64,000 nucleotides of DNA, from NCBI GenBank assembly GCA_964437145.1, contig CAYTFW010000008.1, positions 1 to 64,000 on the forward strand. Reading direction: 5' to 3'. This document shows positions 57,474 to 64,000 of this stretch, in pieces. The DNA is from JAFAZJ01 sp964437145 (GTDB lineage Bacteria > Pseudomonadota > Alphaproteobacteria > Reyranellales > Reyranellaceae). Each line of letters opens with the position of its first letter. Position 1 is the first letter of the stretch. The notes beneath the pieces were generated by a model that was not told the origin of the DNA, made no database searches, and saw only the letters and a program-made list of their open reading frames with translations. A program made the position numbers and the translations under genes.

Positions 57474-58741
57474 GCACCGCCGCTCGCGGAGGCGGCCTGC
57501 TTCGCCACCTCCCTTAGGCGCAGCAGCATGCGTTCGCGGTGCAACGCCGCGCGCTCCAGCTGGTCGACGCGCTCGGCGAGGGCGCGTACCGTGGCGCGGT
57601 CCTCCTCGCTGAATGACAGCGGGGCTTTGTCGCGAAGCACGCCGAGATCTTGCGTCAGCGCCCCGGTAGCGATCTGTGGCGGTGGAGCCATGTCGCGAAG
57701 CACGCCGAGATCTTGCGTCGGCGTTTCGGTAGCGATCTGTGGCGGAGGAGCCATATTGCGGAGCACGCCAAGATCCTGCGTCAGCGCCTCGGTAGTGATC
57801 TGTGGCGGCGGAGCGTTGGTGTGGATCACACCGAGATCCCGGGTCGGTGTCGCGGCGGCGATCTGCGGCGGCGGGGCCGCGGCCGTGACCACGCCAAGAT
57901 CCTGCGCGGGCTCCTCGGCGGTAATCACGCCGAGATCATGTGTCAGTTCCTCGGCGGTGATGCTGACCAGTTCGGCGGTCAGCACGGTGGCACGTTCCAA
58001 TGCGGCGGCCAGCAGCACTCGACTGCAGAGCCGGTTGATCCGCCGCGGGATGCCGCCTGAATGCACATGCACCAGGTCGAGCGCCGCCGGCTCCCAGGCA
58101 GGATGGCCGCTCCACCCCACGGAGGTCATACGGTGCCGGACGTAGAGATGCGTCTCCTCCCGTGTGAGGGCGGCGAGGTGATACGCGGCGAGGACGCGCT
58201 GGCGGAGCTGGTCGAGATCCGGCCGCGCCAGGGTTTGTCGCAGCTGCGGTTGGCCCATCAGCACAACCTGCAGCAGCGCATGCTCGCCTTCGGCGATGTT
58301 GGAGAGCATGCGCAATTCTTCGAGCGAGGAGACCGGTAGCGCCTGCGCCTCGTCCACGATGAGGATGTGGCGCCGGCCCCTTTCAGCGATGCCGCGGCGC
58401 AGTGTGGCGACGATGCCTTGCAGCAGCTGCGACTTGGCGCCCTTGGACGGAACGTCGAAAGCGACGGCGACGAGGCGGAGCAGATCCCCGGCCGTGACCT
58501 GGGTTGTCATCACCCGTGCGATGGCATGACCCTGGGGCGAGAATTCCGCGCATAGCCGTTCGATCAGCGTGGTCTTGCCGGCACCCACCTCGCCGGTCAC
58601 GACGACGAAGCCCTCGCGCTGCGACAGGCCATAGAGCAGATGCGCATAGGCACGGCTGTGCACCGTGCTGGGAAAGAACAGCCGCGCATCCGGCGTCATC
58701 TGGAAAGGCGGATGGCGGAATCCGTACGTGTCGAGAACCAT
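57470..58741 (-). CDS. AAA ATPase of exosortase A/EPS loci (TIGR03015-like) with repeat tail
   Basis: 423 residues. ExeA-like ATPase: YGFRHPPFQMTPDARLFFPS, Walker A GEVGAGKTT at 50-58, Walker B ILIVDEAQ at 126-133, and sensor region LMGQPQLRQTL. Residues 1-262 match the family. The rest is unusual: six DLGV motifs (Asp at 269, 281, 302, 323, 344, 365), the last five spaced exactly 21 residues with APPPQI between, then a C-terminal coiled-coil-like helix. Family members usually end soon after the ATPase core, sometimes with a short variable tail. Proposed role: energising or positioning the EPS export complex. Confidence 0.92.
   Translation of the reverse strand: MVLDTYGFRHPPFQMTPDARLFFPSTVHSRAYAHLLYGLSQREGFVVVTGEVGAGKTTLIERLCAEFSPQGHAIARVMTTQVTAGDLLRLVAVAFDVPSKGAKSQLLQGIVATLRRGIAERGRRHILIVDEAQALPVSSLEELRMLSNIAEGEHALLQVVLMGQPQLRQTLARPDLDQLRQRVLAAYHLAALTREETHLYVRHRMTSVGWSGHPAWEPAALDLVHVHSGGIPRRINRLCSRVLLAAALERATVLTAELVSITAEELTHDLGVITAEEPAQDLGVVTAAAPPPQIAAATPTRDLGVIHTNAPPPQITTEALTQDLGVLRNMAPPPQIATETPTQDLGVLRDMAPPPQIATGALTQDLGVLRDKAPLSFSEEDRATVRALAERVDQLERAALHRERMLLRLREVAKQAASASGGA
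57629..57940 (-). repeat. 63-bp tandem repeats encoding DLGV-APPPQI units
   Basis: Four full 63-base units and two shorter or diverged ones encode the 21-residue period in the ATPase tail. Adjacent units are very similar in DNA (for example GCGATCTGTGGCGG recurs), pointing to recent slippage expansion. Confidence 0.85.
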
Positions 58742-58750
58742 AACGCTGCC

Positions 58751-60493
58751 TCAGAAGGTTCGGCGCAGACCGGCACGGATGAGAAACTGCGTGTCGCTCT
58801 GGTTGGTCTCCGAAGCGGCGTCGCGGGCCCAGGCGAACTGCAGGCTGCCGGTGAGCTGTTCGCTCAGCTCGTGAAACAGCGTCGTGCCGGCGGTATAGAC
58901 ATTTCCGTAGCCTTGGCCCGCTAGCCCGGAAGTGACCCGGCCATACTGTGCCGTCGCTTGCCCGGTGGTGACTCTCGAAAACTCATGCGTCCAACTAAAG
59001 GTCGCAAAGGCCCCGCGGCTGGAGGTGACGGGCGTGGTGGCGCGCCCTGAGGTGACGGGATCCTGGCTCTGCCAGCTGCCGGAAAGGGTGAAGACGTCGC
59101 GCGGCCACTGATACCGCAGCGACACCGCGGCGAGGCGTGTTCGGAAGAGCGTGTCGGACAGGCCGAGGAAGGGGTTGATCAGCACGACCGGTGCGCCGGA
59201 TTGGCTGTCCACCAAATCGCCGCGGGCATCGGTCGTGGTGGTGCCGAGCAGGTCCTGGGCCTGGGTGAGCGGCGTGGCGAGAGCCTCTCTGTAGGTGGCG
59301 AAGACGCTGGTGCGACCGCCGAGGGCCACGCCCGCGTTCAGGCTGAAGGAGTTGAAGCCGCTCTGCCGACCATAGCGGGCGATGATGATGGATTCGGGCG
59401 TCGGCGTCAGTCGCAGTCCGACTCCCCAGATCACGCCCTTGATCTCGAACGGACTGGTGCCGGCAAACCTCAGGTTCTCGTAGCCGACCTCGCCGAACAC
59501 GGCGGCGCTTCGCAGCACGGCGTAGCGCGCCTCAACGGCGGTGATGAAGGTGCGAGCGCCGTTGTAGATGCCGTCACCGACATACCAAGTGTTGTCGACG
59601 CGCCCCTGCAGCGCCAGGCGGCCGAAATCCTCGCCGCTACGCAGCACCGCGAAACCGCGATGCCCGGTGTAGTTTGCACCCGAGCCGTCCAGGCCGGCTT
59701 GGCTGAAATCAGCTCCGTCCTGCCGGGAATACTGGAAGGAATAGCCGCCCTGCACCGAGGCCATGCTGCCGAAGTTGTGCACCACGTAAGGCGTGACTTG
59801 CGCGGCGTAGGTCTGTGTGGTGTTGCCCCTGTCGATGACCTGCCCGCTACCGGGAATCTGCCCGGCTGTGACTGGCAGAATGCTCGCCGACCCGCGGACG
59901 TCGAGATAGAACAAGCCCGGAAGCAGCGCTGCGACGAGCCGCCCTTCGCCGACGTGGTCAACGCCGTTCCAAGTGGTGCCGTAGAAGCGCAACGCCGGCG
60001 AGTAGCGCAGAAAACCGGACAGCCGCAGCGTGTCGACCGCCGCATCCAGGCCCGGCGCGACGGTGGTGACGACTTCGGTGCGTGAGCTCTGCCTTGTCCG
60101 GAACAGATTGCTCGTGGCGAGAACATCGACGCCGATGGACGGCCGGATGCCGAAGGACCGGGGGCCGAGATCGAAGGGCGTGTTGATGCCGGCGACGCCG
60201 AAGCTCGGCGCGGTGGTCGAGAATCCCGGCAACGCGCCGCCCGCCGGCTGGCGGACCGCAATCGGGCCGTCGCGGCCGCTCAGCGGGCCAAGCCTGGGCG
60301 CTTCCAGAACCGGAGTGGCAGCAGCGGGCGTGGCGGTGCCTTCGCCGCCGACGGCCGGCTTCGGCGCCGCGCTGTCCGCCGGTGCGGCTGGGGCGGCCGG
60401 TGCGGCTGGGGCGGTCTGCGCGGCAGCGGGCGAGGCGAGCAGCAACGCCGCCGCCAGGCCGACCGGCAGGGTGACGCTAAGCTTGACGGGCAC
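58751..60493 (-). CDS. Outer-membrane beta-barrel protein of exosortase A/EPS loci (TIGR03016-like)
   Basis: 580 residues. Signal peptide about 1-26 (LPVGLAAALLLASPAAAQ), then an Ala/Pro-rich linker (to about 60) and a long barrel of alternating hydrophobic strands, ending in an aromatic residue (RAGLRRTF), the usual signal for BAM-dependent insertion. SIGVDVLATSNLFRT and the overall length fit the PEP-CTERM-associated outer-membrane family. Probably the outer-membrane part of the secretion machinery, working with Wza. It overlaps the kinase-like gene by 17 bases. Confidence 0.9.
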   Translation of the reverse strand: MPVKLSVTLPVGLAAALLLASPAAAQTAPAAPAAPAAPADSAAPKPAVGGEGTATPAAATPVLEAPRLGPLSGRDGPIAVRQPAGGALPGFSTTAPSFGVAGINTPFDLGPRSFGIRPSIGVDVLATSNLFRTRQSSRTEVVTTVAPGLDAAVDTLRLSGFLRYSPALRFYGTTWNGVDHVGEGRLVAALLPGLFYLDVRGSASILPVTAGQIPGSGQVIDRGNTTQTYAAQVTPYVVHNFGSMASVQGGYSFQYSRQDGADFSQAGLDGSGANYTGHRGFAVLRSGEDFGRLALQGRVDNTWYVGDGIYNGARTFITAVEARYAVLRSAAVFGEVGYENLRFAGTSPFEIKGVIWGVGLRLTPTPESIIIARYGRQSGFNSFSLNAGVALGGRTSVFATYREALATPLTQAQDLLGTTTTDARGDLVDSQSGAPVVLINPFLGLSDTLFRTRLAAVSLRYQWPRDVFTLSGSWQSQDPVTSGRATTPVTSSRGAFATFSWTHEFSRVTTGQATAQYGRVTSGLAGQGYGNVYTAGTTLFHELSEQLTGSLQFAWARDAASETNQSDTQFLIRAGLRRTF

Positions 60494-61484
60494 CGACGGT
60501 CACATCGCCCGCGCGCGAGGCAGGCCCTCCGAAGCGGTCGCTGACGCGCAGCGCCGAGCGGTTCAGCAGGAGTTGCAACGTCGGGCAGGCATCGAGGATG
60601 TCCAAGGCCGTTTCCACCTCCGCTCGTTTGGTGCGTTCCGCCTCCACCACCAGCGCCACCTGACCCGCCACCGCGGCGAGCAGGCCAGCGACGCTGGATT
60701 CAAGACAAGCCGGCGTATCGAGCACGATCAGATGGTCCGGCAGCCGCTCGGCGAGGTGACGCAGCGCTTCCACGACGTTGTCCTGCGCGTTGGACGACTT
60801 CGACGTACCGCGAGGCAGGACAAGGAGGCCGGGGATCTCGGTGTGCAGCAGTAGCCCGGCTGGGTCATTGCGGCCCGTGTCGCGCAGCTGGCCGAGCCCC
60901 GGTGAGTCGCGCAGGCCGAGCAAAGCCGTGAGTGAGTTCGCGCGCCCCGCGGCGTCCACCAGGATGACACGGCGATCCGTTCCCTCGGCGATGCTCGCGG
61001 CGAGGTTCAGCGCGGCGAAGGACGTGCCCGCGCCGGTGCGCGCGCTGGTGACCACCACGAGCCTTGCCAGTCGATCCTTGGCTGAAGGCGTGGTCTCGAC
61101 GCTGCGCACAATCTGCTCGCGAACCAGCGCGATCTCCTCCCACGCGGGACCCGCATTGCTGACCAGGCCGGCGCGTCGGAGCAGGGCGCTGGTGATCGGC
61201 GCCGGCGCGTCGTGGGTGGGCCGGGCGGTGGCCGGGCTTTGGGGAGCCGGTGGTGCCACCTTCTCCACCGCCGCGGGGATCGTCTCCACCGGGACCAGGG
61301 TCTGCCGCGGGGCGCGGGCAAGGACCGCATCGGCCGCCATGGCGGCGCGCGCCGTGTCGGCGGCACGCTCGATCAGAGGCTGCCGCGGCGTGCGGGCGAG
61401 GAGCGCATCGGCCGCGATGGCGGCGCGCGCCGCAACGGCGGCGCGCTCGGCCAGATGGGGACGCTCGGGAGGGGTGGGGCTCAT
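60477..61484 (-). CDS. Tyrosine-autokinase-like protein with degenerate ATP site (TIGR03018-like)
   Basis: 335 residues. N-terminal region with two similar alanine-rich helices (AADALLARTPRQ and AADAVLARAPRQ). The BY-kinase fold follows: EEIALVREQIVRSV, the Walker A position SARTGAGTS at 147-155, Walker A' VILVDAAGR at 173-181 and Walker B HLIVLDTPA at 251-259. The invariant Walker A lysine (GEGKT/S in relatives) is threonine 154, and the second aspartate of Walker A' is missing. There is no tyrosine-rich tail. It is therefore probably not an active kinase; it may regulate Wzz structurally. Confidence 0.87.
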   Translation of the reverse strand: MSPTPPERPHLAERAAVAARAAIAADALLARTPRQPLIERAADTARAAMAADAVLARAPRQTLVPVETIPAAVEKVAPPAPQSPATARPTHDAPAPITSALLRRAGLVSNAGPAWEEIALVREQIVRSVETTPSAKDRLARLVVVTSARTGAGTSFAALNLAASIAEGTDRRVILVDAAGRANSLTALLGLRDSPGLGQLRDTGRNDPAGLLLHTEIPGLLVLPRGTSKSSNAQDNVVEALRHLAERLPDHLIVLDTPACLESSVAGLLAAVAGQVALVVEAERTKRAEVETALDILDACPTLQLLLNRSALRVSDRFGGPASRAGDVTVGARQA

Positions 61485-62962
61485 GCTGAGAACATCTGAA
61501 TAAGGTTGAGCGGCCCGATCGTGGCGACGACGACTCCAAGAGGCAGCGGCAGCAGGCAGATGAGGAGAAGCGTAACGTCTGCCCAGCGCAACCGGCCGCG
61601 GGAGGGGGCGGAGAGGGCGCCGAGCACCGGCACGCCGATGCCGCGTAGCTCGCGCAGCGTATAGAAAGTGGTGTCGAGTTGCACCAGCAAGATGAGCAGC
61701 ACGCCACCAGCACCGAGTGCCGCCACAAGCACCACCGCCGCCAGCAGCAGGCGCTTGGGACTGGCCGGGCTCGTCGGCATGGTCGGCGGATCGACGACCT
61801 GGAGCGTCACGCGGTCGCTGCCGGTGCGCGCGGCGTCGGCGATGTTCACTGCCTCGCGTCGGCCCAGAAGCTCCTCGTACTTCTGGCGGATCATGTTGTA
61901 GTCGCGATCGAGATTGGCGAATTGCGCCTGCACCTCGGGCGCGTCGCGCGCTATCTTCTCAAGTTGTGCGCTCTGCGCCTCCAAGTCGCGCAACTGGCGC
62001 TCCAGCGAGGCTATCTGGGTGTCGGTATCGACGAGGCGTACCACCAGCTGCTCGCGCATCGGGTCGCCGCGCTGCGTGCCGACAGCGCGATCGGTACCGC
62101 CTACCGCACGGGCGGCGACAACCGCGGCGCGCGCCGCGGCCACTTCCGGGTGCTGCTCGGTATAGCGCTGGCGCAGAATAATCAGGCGCCGCTCCGCCTC
62201 GGCCACCGCCGGGGAGGTGCCGGCGGGCGCGGCTTGCGTCACCGCGGGTATGGCGTCGATCTGTTGCTTGAGAAGGTCGCGGCGGCTGTTCGCATCCGAC
62301 AATTCGCCGCGCAACGTCTGGATCCTCGTACGCACGGCATCGAGCCGCGATACGCTGCCGTTGACCGAGAGCAAGTCCTGATAGCGGGTGGTGAATTCCG
62401 CGCGGCGTTGCTCCGCCTCGCGCAGCTGGCGCTCATACGCGGAAAGCTGCTGCACCAGGAAGGAGCGGGCATTGTCCATCTGGCGGCGATCGGAGCCGCT
62501 GGCCAACTCAAGGAACAGGTTCACCACATGCTGCACGACTTCCTGCGCGATGCGCGGATCGGTGTCGACATACTCCACGGCGAACAGGTTGCGAGACGGG
62601 CTGCCGAAGCGTAGGTCGCGGCTCAGCGTCTGGATGATCTTCTCGCGGTCGACGCCCTCGGTGAGGCGTTGGGATAGCGCGGTTCGGTCGACCAGCCTTT
62701 CGAGGTTGGGGCGACTGACCAGGGTGCGTTGCAGCACGTCCACCTGCGCGGCGGGGGAATTGTCGATGGCGATACCGCGCAGCAGCATGCCGAGCACGGC
62801 ATCGGCGTCGGCATAGATGCGCGCGGTGGAGATGTAGCGGTCCGGCAGCAAACGCAACCCAGTCCAGCCGAGCAGCGCCACCAGCCAGATCAATGCCACG
62901 GCCTTCCAGCGGTGCCGCCAGGCCGAGGCGGAATAGCGACGAACAAGGTCGATGGTGGCCAT
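61481..62962 (-). CDS. Wzz-type chain-length determinant of exosortase A/EPS loci (TIGR03007-like)
   Basis: 493 residues. Two membrane helices (about 20-38 and 420-445, with a further C-terminal hydrophobic hairpin near 465-487) enclose a long periplasmic coiled-coil domain (about 170-370). ISTARIYADADAVLGMLLRGIAI and VDVLQRTLVSRPNLE are the Wzz entry motifs, and DPPTMPTSPASPKR is the proline-rich motif before the second helix. It controls polymer length and links the kinase-like protein to Wza. It overlaps the kinase-like gene by four bases. Confidence 0.93.
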   Translation of the reverse strand: MATIDLVRRYSASAWRHRWKAVALIWLVALLGWTGLRLLPDRYISTARIYADADAVLGMLLRGIAIDNSPAAQVDVLQRTLVSRPNLERLVDRTALSQRLTEGVDREKIIQTLSRDLRFGSPSRNLFAVEYVDTDPRIAQEVVQHVVNLFLELASGSDRRQMDNARSFLVQQLSAYERQLREAEQRRAEFTTRYQDLLSVNGSVSRLDAVRTRIQTLRGELSDANSRRDLLKQQIDAIPAVTQAAPAGTSPAVAEAERRLIILRQRYTEQHPEVAAARAAVVAARAVGGTDRAVGTQRGDPMREQLVVRLVDTDTQIASLERQLRDLEAQSAQLEKIARDAPEVQAQFANLDRDYNMIRQKYEELLGRREAVNIADAARTGSDRVTLQVVDPPTMPTSPASPKRLLLAAVVLVAALGAGGVLLILLVQLDTTFYTLRELRGIGVPVLGALSAPSRGRLRWADVTLLLICLLPLPLGVVVATIGPLNLIQMFSA

Positions 62963-62965
62963 CGC

Positions 62966-63592
62966 TTAGAACCAGCCCTGCGGAATGACGATGGTATCAC
63001 CGGGGCGTAGCGGCACGTCCTGGCTGAGGTCGCCGCCGCGCATCAGGTCGTCGAGGCGGACGCGCAGAACGCGCGGTGGCTCGCCGGAGGCGCCGCGGCG
63101 GATGATCTCAGCCCGGTTGCCGGCGGCGAAGCGGGTCAGGCCTCGCGCTTCGAGGACGGCGTCGACCACGGTCATGCCCTCGCGATAGGGCAGGGTACGA
63201 GGCTGGGTCGCCTCGCCCAGGATACGCACCTGGTGCGACGGAGCGCCGACGAAGCTGCGCACCATCACCGTGACATTGGGGTCCACCACATAGCGCTTTA
63301 GCCGCGCGGTGATGTCGGTGGCGAGCTGGGTGGGCGAGCGGCCGGCGGCGACCAGGTCAGGCACCAACGGCAGGGATATACGCCCATCCGGACGCACCGG
63401 TAGGTTGGTCGTGCTCAGCTCAGGGGCGAGATAGACGAAGACGTCGAGCGCATCGCCCGGGCCGATCTGGTACTGAGGCGCCGCCTCCCCGGTGGGCACA
63501 GTGTCGGCCGGCAATCCAGTGGGACCTGTGCAGCCGGTTGCGGCAAGGGCGAGAACCGTGACGACACAGCTCAAGAACTTCGGTGACCGCAT
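62966..63592 (-). CDS. Wza-type polysaccharide export lipoprotein of exosortase A/EPS loci (TIGR03027-like)
   Basis: 208 residues. Lipoprotein signal with lipobox LAATGC (Cys21). A Poly_export domain (YQIGPGDALDVFVYLAPELS, VRPDGRISLPLV, RLKRYVVDPNVTVMV) is followed by one SLBB-like domain (VRILGEATQPRTLPYREGMTVVDAVLEARGL) and a C-terminal GDTIVIPQGWF. It is shorter than E. coli Wza, as is normal for this group. First gene of the export operon, preceded by a GAAAGG site and nested palindromes. Confidence 0.94.
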   Translation of the reverse strand: MRSPKFLSCVVTVLALAATGCTGPTGLPADTVPTGEAAPQYQIGPGDALDVFVYLAPELSTTNLPVRPDGRISLPLVPDLVAAGRSPTQLATDITARLKRYVVDPNVTVMVRSFVGAPSHQVRILGEATQPRTLPYREGMTVVDAVLEARGLTRFAAGNRAEIIRRGASGEPPRVLRVRLDDLMRGGDLSQDVPLRPGDTIVIPQGWF

Positions 63593-63608
63593 TACCTTTC
63601 CCCCAAAG

Positions 63609-63653
63609 GTAGATTGTTGACTTGGTTGCCCTCTACCCTGAGGGTCAATCTAC
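63609..63653 (-). promoter_or_regulatory. Nested palindrome just upstream of the Wza gene
   Basis: Outer arms GTAGATTG (63609-63616) and CAATCTAC (63646-63653) enclose inner arms CCCTC (63629-63633) and GAGGG (63640-63644). It ends 16 bases before the start codon. The TAGATT of the outer arm could serve as the -10 of a minus-strand promoter, so it may be an operator; as RNA it could form a leader hairpin. Confidence 0.45.
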
Positions 63654-63695
63654 GTGAGACTACGCGTAACGCAACACTGAGATGCCCATTGGGAA

Positions 63696-63716
63696 CCAGA
63701 AACGATTGATTTCTGG
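63696..63716 (-). promoter_or_regulatory. Inverted repeat CCAGAAA-N7-TTTCTGG
   Basis: Perfect 7-bp arms with a 7-base spacer, centred about 114 bases upstream of the Wza start and about 75 bases from the nested palindrome. A candidate activator or repressor site for the export operon; no known consensus is matched. Confidence 0.4.
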
Positions 63717-63884
63717 GACCAATCGGGAAATCTGACGGGATGCGGAACAAGACGAGGCTCCTTTGACCTGATCCCGGAATCTTGGACCGTTGTGAGCCGG
63801 ACAGTTCTAGTTCAACCGCCCTGGCCGGGCGGATGATTTTCCATAAATGAAGCCACGATCAGCGGCGACGCAGCCCGGGTCGTC

Positions 63885-64000
63885 TCAGTTCACGCTGTCC
63901 GCGACGATCAGGCCGTTTTCCTGGGTAATGATGTTCTGATGGACCGGCGCCTCGTGCGGCGTCTTGTACGTTGTCCGCAGGATCGATCCTCGGCTTGCGT
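63885..64000 (-). CDS. C-terminal end of an unidentified protein running off the right edge
   Basis: The last 37 codons of a minus-strand frame end TPHEAPVHQNIITQENGLIVADSVN then TGA. Composition and absence of rare codons look coding, whereas the other frames are poor. Only the C-terminus is visible, so no function can be given. Confidence 0.45.
   Translation of the reverse strand, partial: ASRGSILRTTYKTPHEAPVHQNIITQENGLIVADSVN

Larger units (their letters stand above)
63593..63884. other. Promoter region of the EPS export operon
   Basis: 292 bases without a gene. It holds two inverted repeats, a possible minus-strand promoter (TTGCGT, 16 bases, TAGATT) and a GC hairpin CCGCCC-TGGCC-GGGCGG at 63816-63832 that may end the gene entering from the right edge. 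Confidence 0.55.

Noticed and set aside
57629..57940. Possible CRISPR-like repeats
   Set aside because: The 63-bp periodicity is in frame and encodes a protein repeat inside the ATPase gene.

Overview
The window is about 64 kb of high-GC DNA with alphaproteobacterial gene content. It has a fixHIS (ccoHIS) cbb3-oxidase maturation cluster, FNR/FixK-type palindromes, alphaproteobacterial-style exopolysaccharide (EPS) genes, and dense operons with ATGA overlaps. Three runs of N (28706-28715, 33390-33489, 53046-53055) show that it is a scaffold, probably metagenomic. I cannot place it below class.

Layout. (1) 1-4515: a palindromic repeat at the left edge, then fixH (5' end missing), fixI, fixS, two tiny genes, a divergent 47-residue membrane protein and a CBS-CBS-BON protein. 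Two FNR-like boxes lie between the divergent pair. (2) 4934-20506, plus strand: assembly of a secreted polysaccharide. It holds an initiating sugar transferase, several GT4 and GT2 glycosyltransferases, an NAD-sugar epimerase, an asparagine-synthase-type amidotransferase, UDP-galactopyranose mutase (glf) with a galactofuranosyltransferase-like GT2, a Wzx-type flippase and a YdcF protein. A broken copy of the glf 5' end lies upstream of the intact gene. (3) 20739-36809: secreted proteins and polymerisation. A Sec-exported protein has a frameshift-riddled tail. A GT-A protein, a beta-helix protein and an O-antigen-ligase-like protein follow on the minus strand. Then comes a giant RTX/VCBS/FG-GAP protein of more than 2,800 residues. 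Its N-terminal and central modules are homologous to the neighbouring single-domain proteins. (4) 36939-43774, minus strand: glmS and an amino-sugar operon (acetyltransferase, Gfo/Idh oxidoreductase, two DegT aminotransferases, an epimerase). (5) 44079-47740: Wzm/Wzt ABC exporter, an IS5-like remnant and a methyltransferase. (6) 47827-53253, minus: FAD oxidoreductase, GtrA, polyprenol-phosphate GT2, GT87 and another GT2. (7) 53244-63592, minus: two polysaccharide deacetylases and a nearly complete EPS export operon of the exosortase (XrtA/EpsH)-associated type: Wza, Wzz, tyrosine-kinase-like protein, outer-membrane protein, AAA ATPase, deacetylase, FemAB and the TIGR03087-type glycosyltransferase. 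No exosortase is present.

How it fits together. Amino-sugar and galactofuranose precursors made here could be assembled on a lipid carrier and flipped by Wzx. They would be polymerised by the O-ligase-like protein under Wzz control and exported through Wza. A second, ABC-type route (Wzm/Wzt) is also encoded. The secreted modular proteins sit inside this EPS locus and probably act on, or are displayed with, the polymer; that role is inferred from position. The most unusual items are the giant fusion protein with twice-inserted FG-GAP cassettes, a degenerate 19-bp repeat array upstream of it, a kinase-like protein without its Walker A lysine, and an XrtA-type operon without XrtA.
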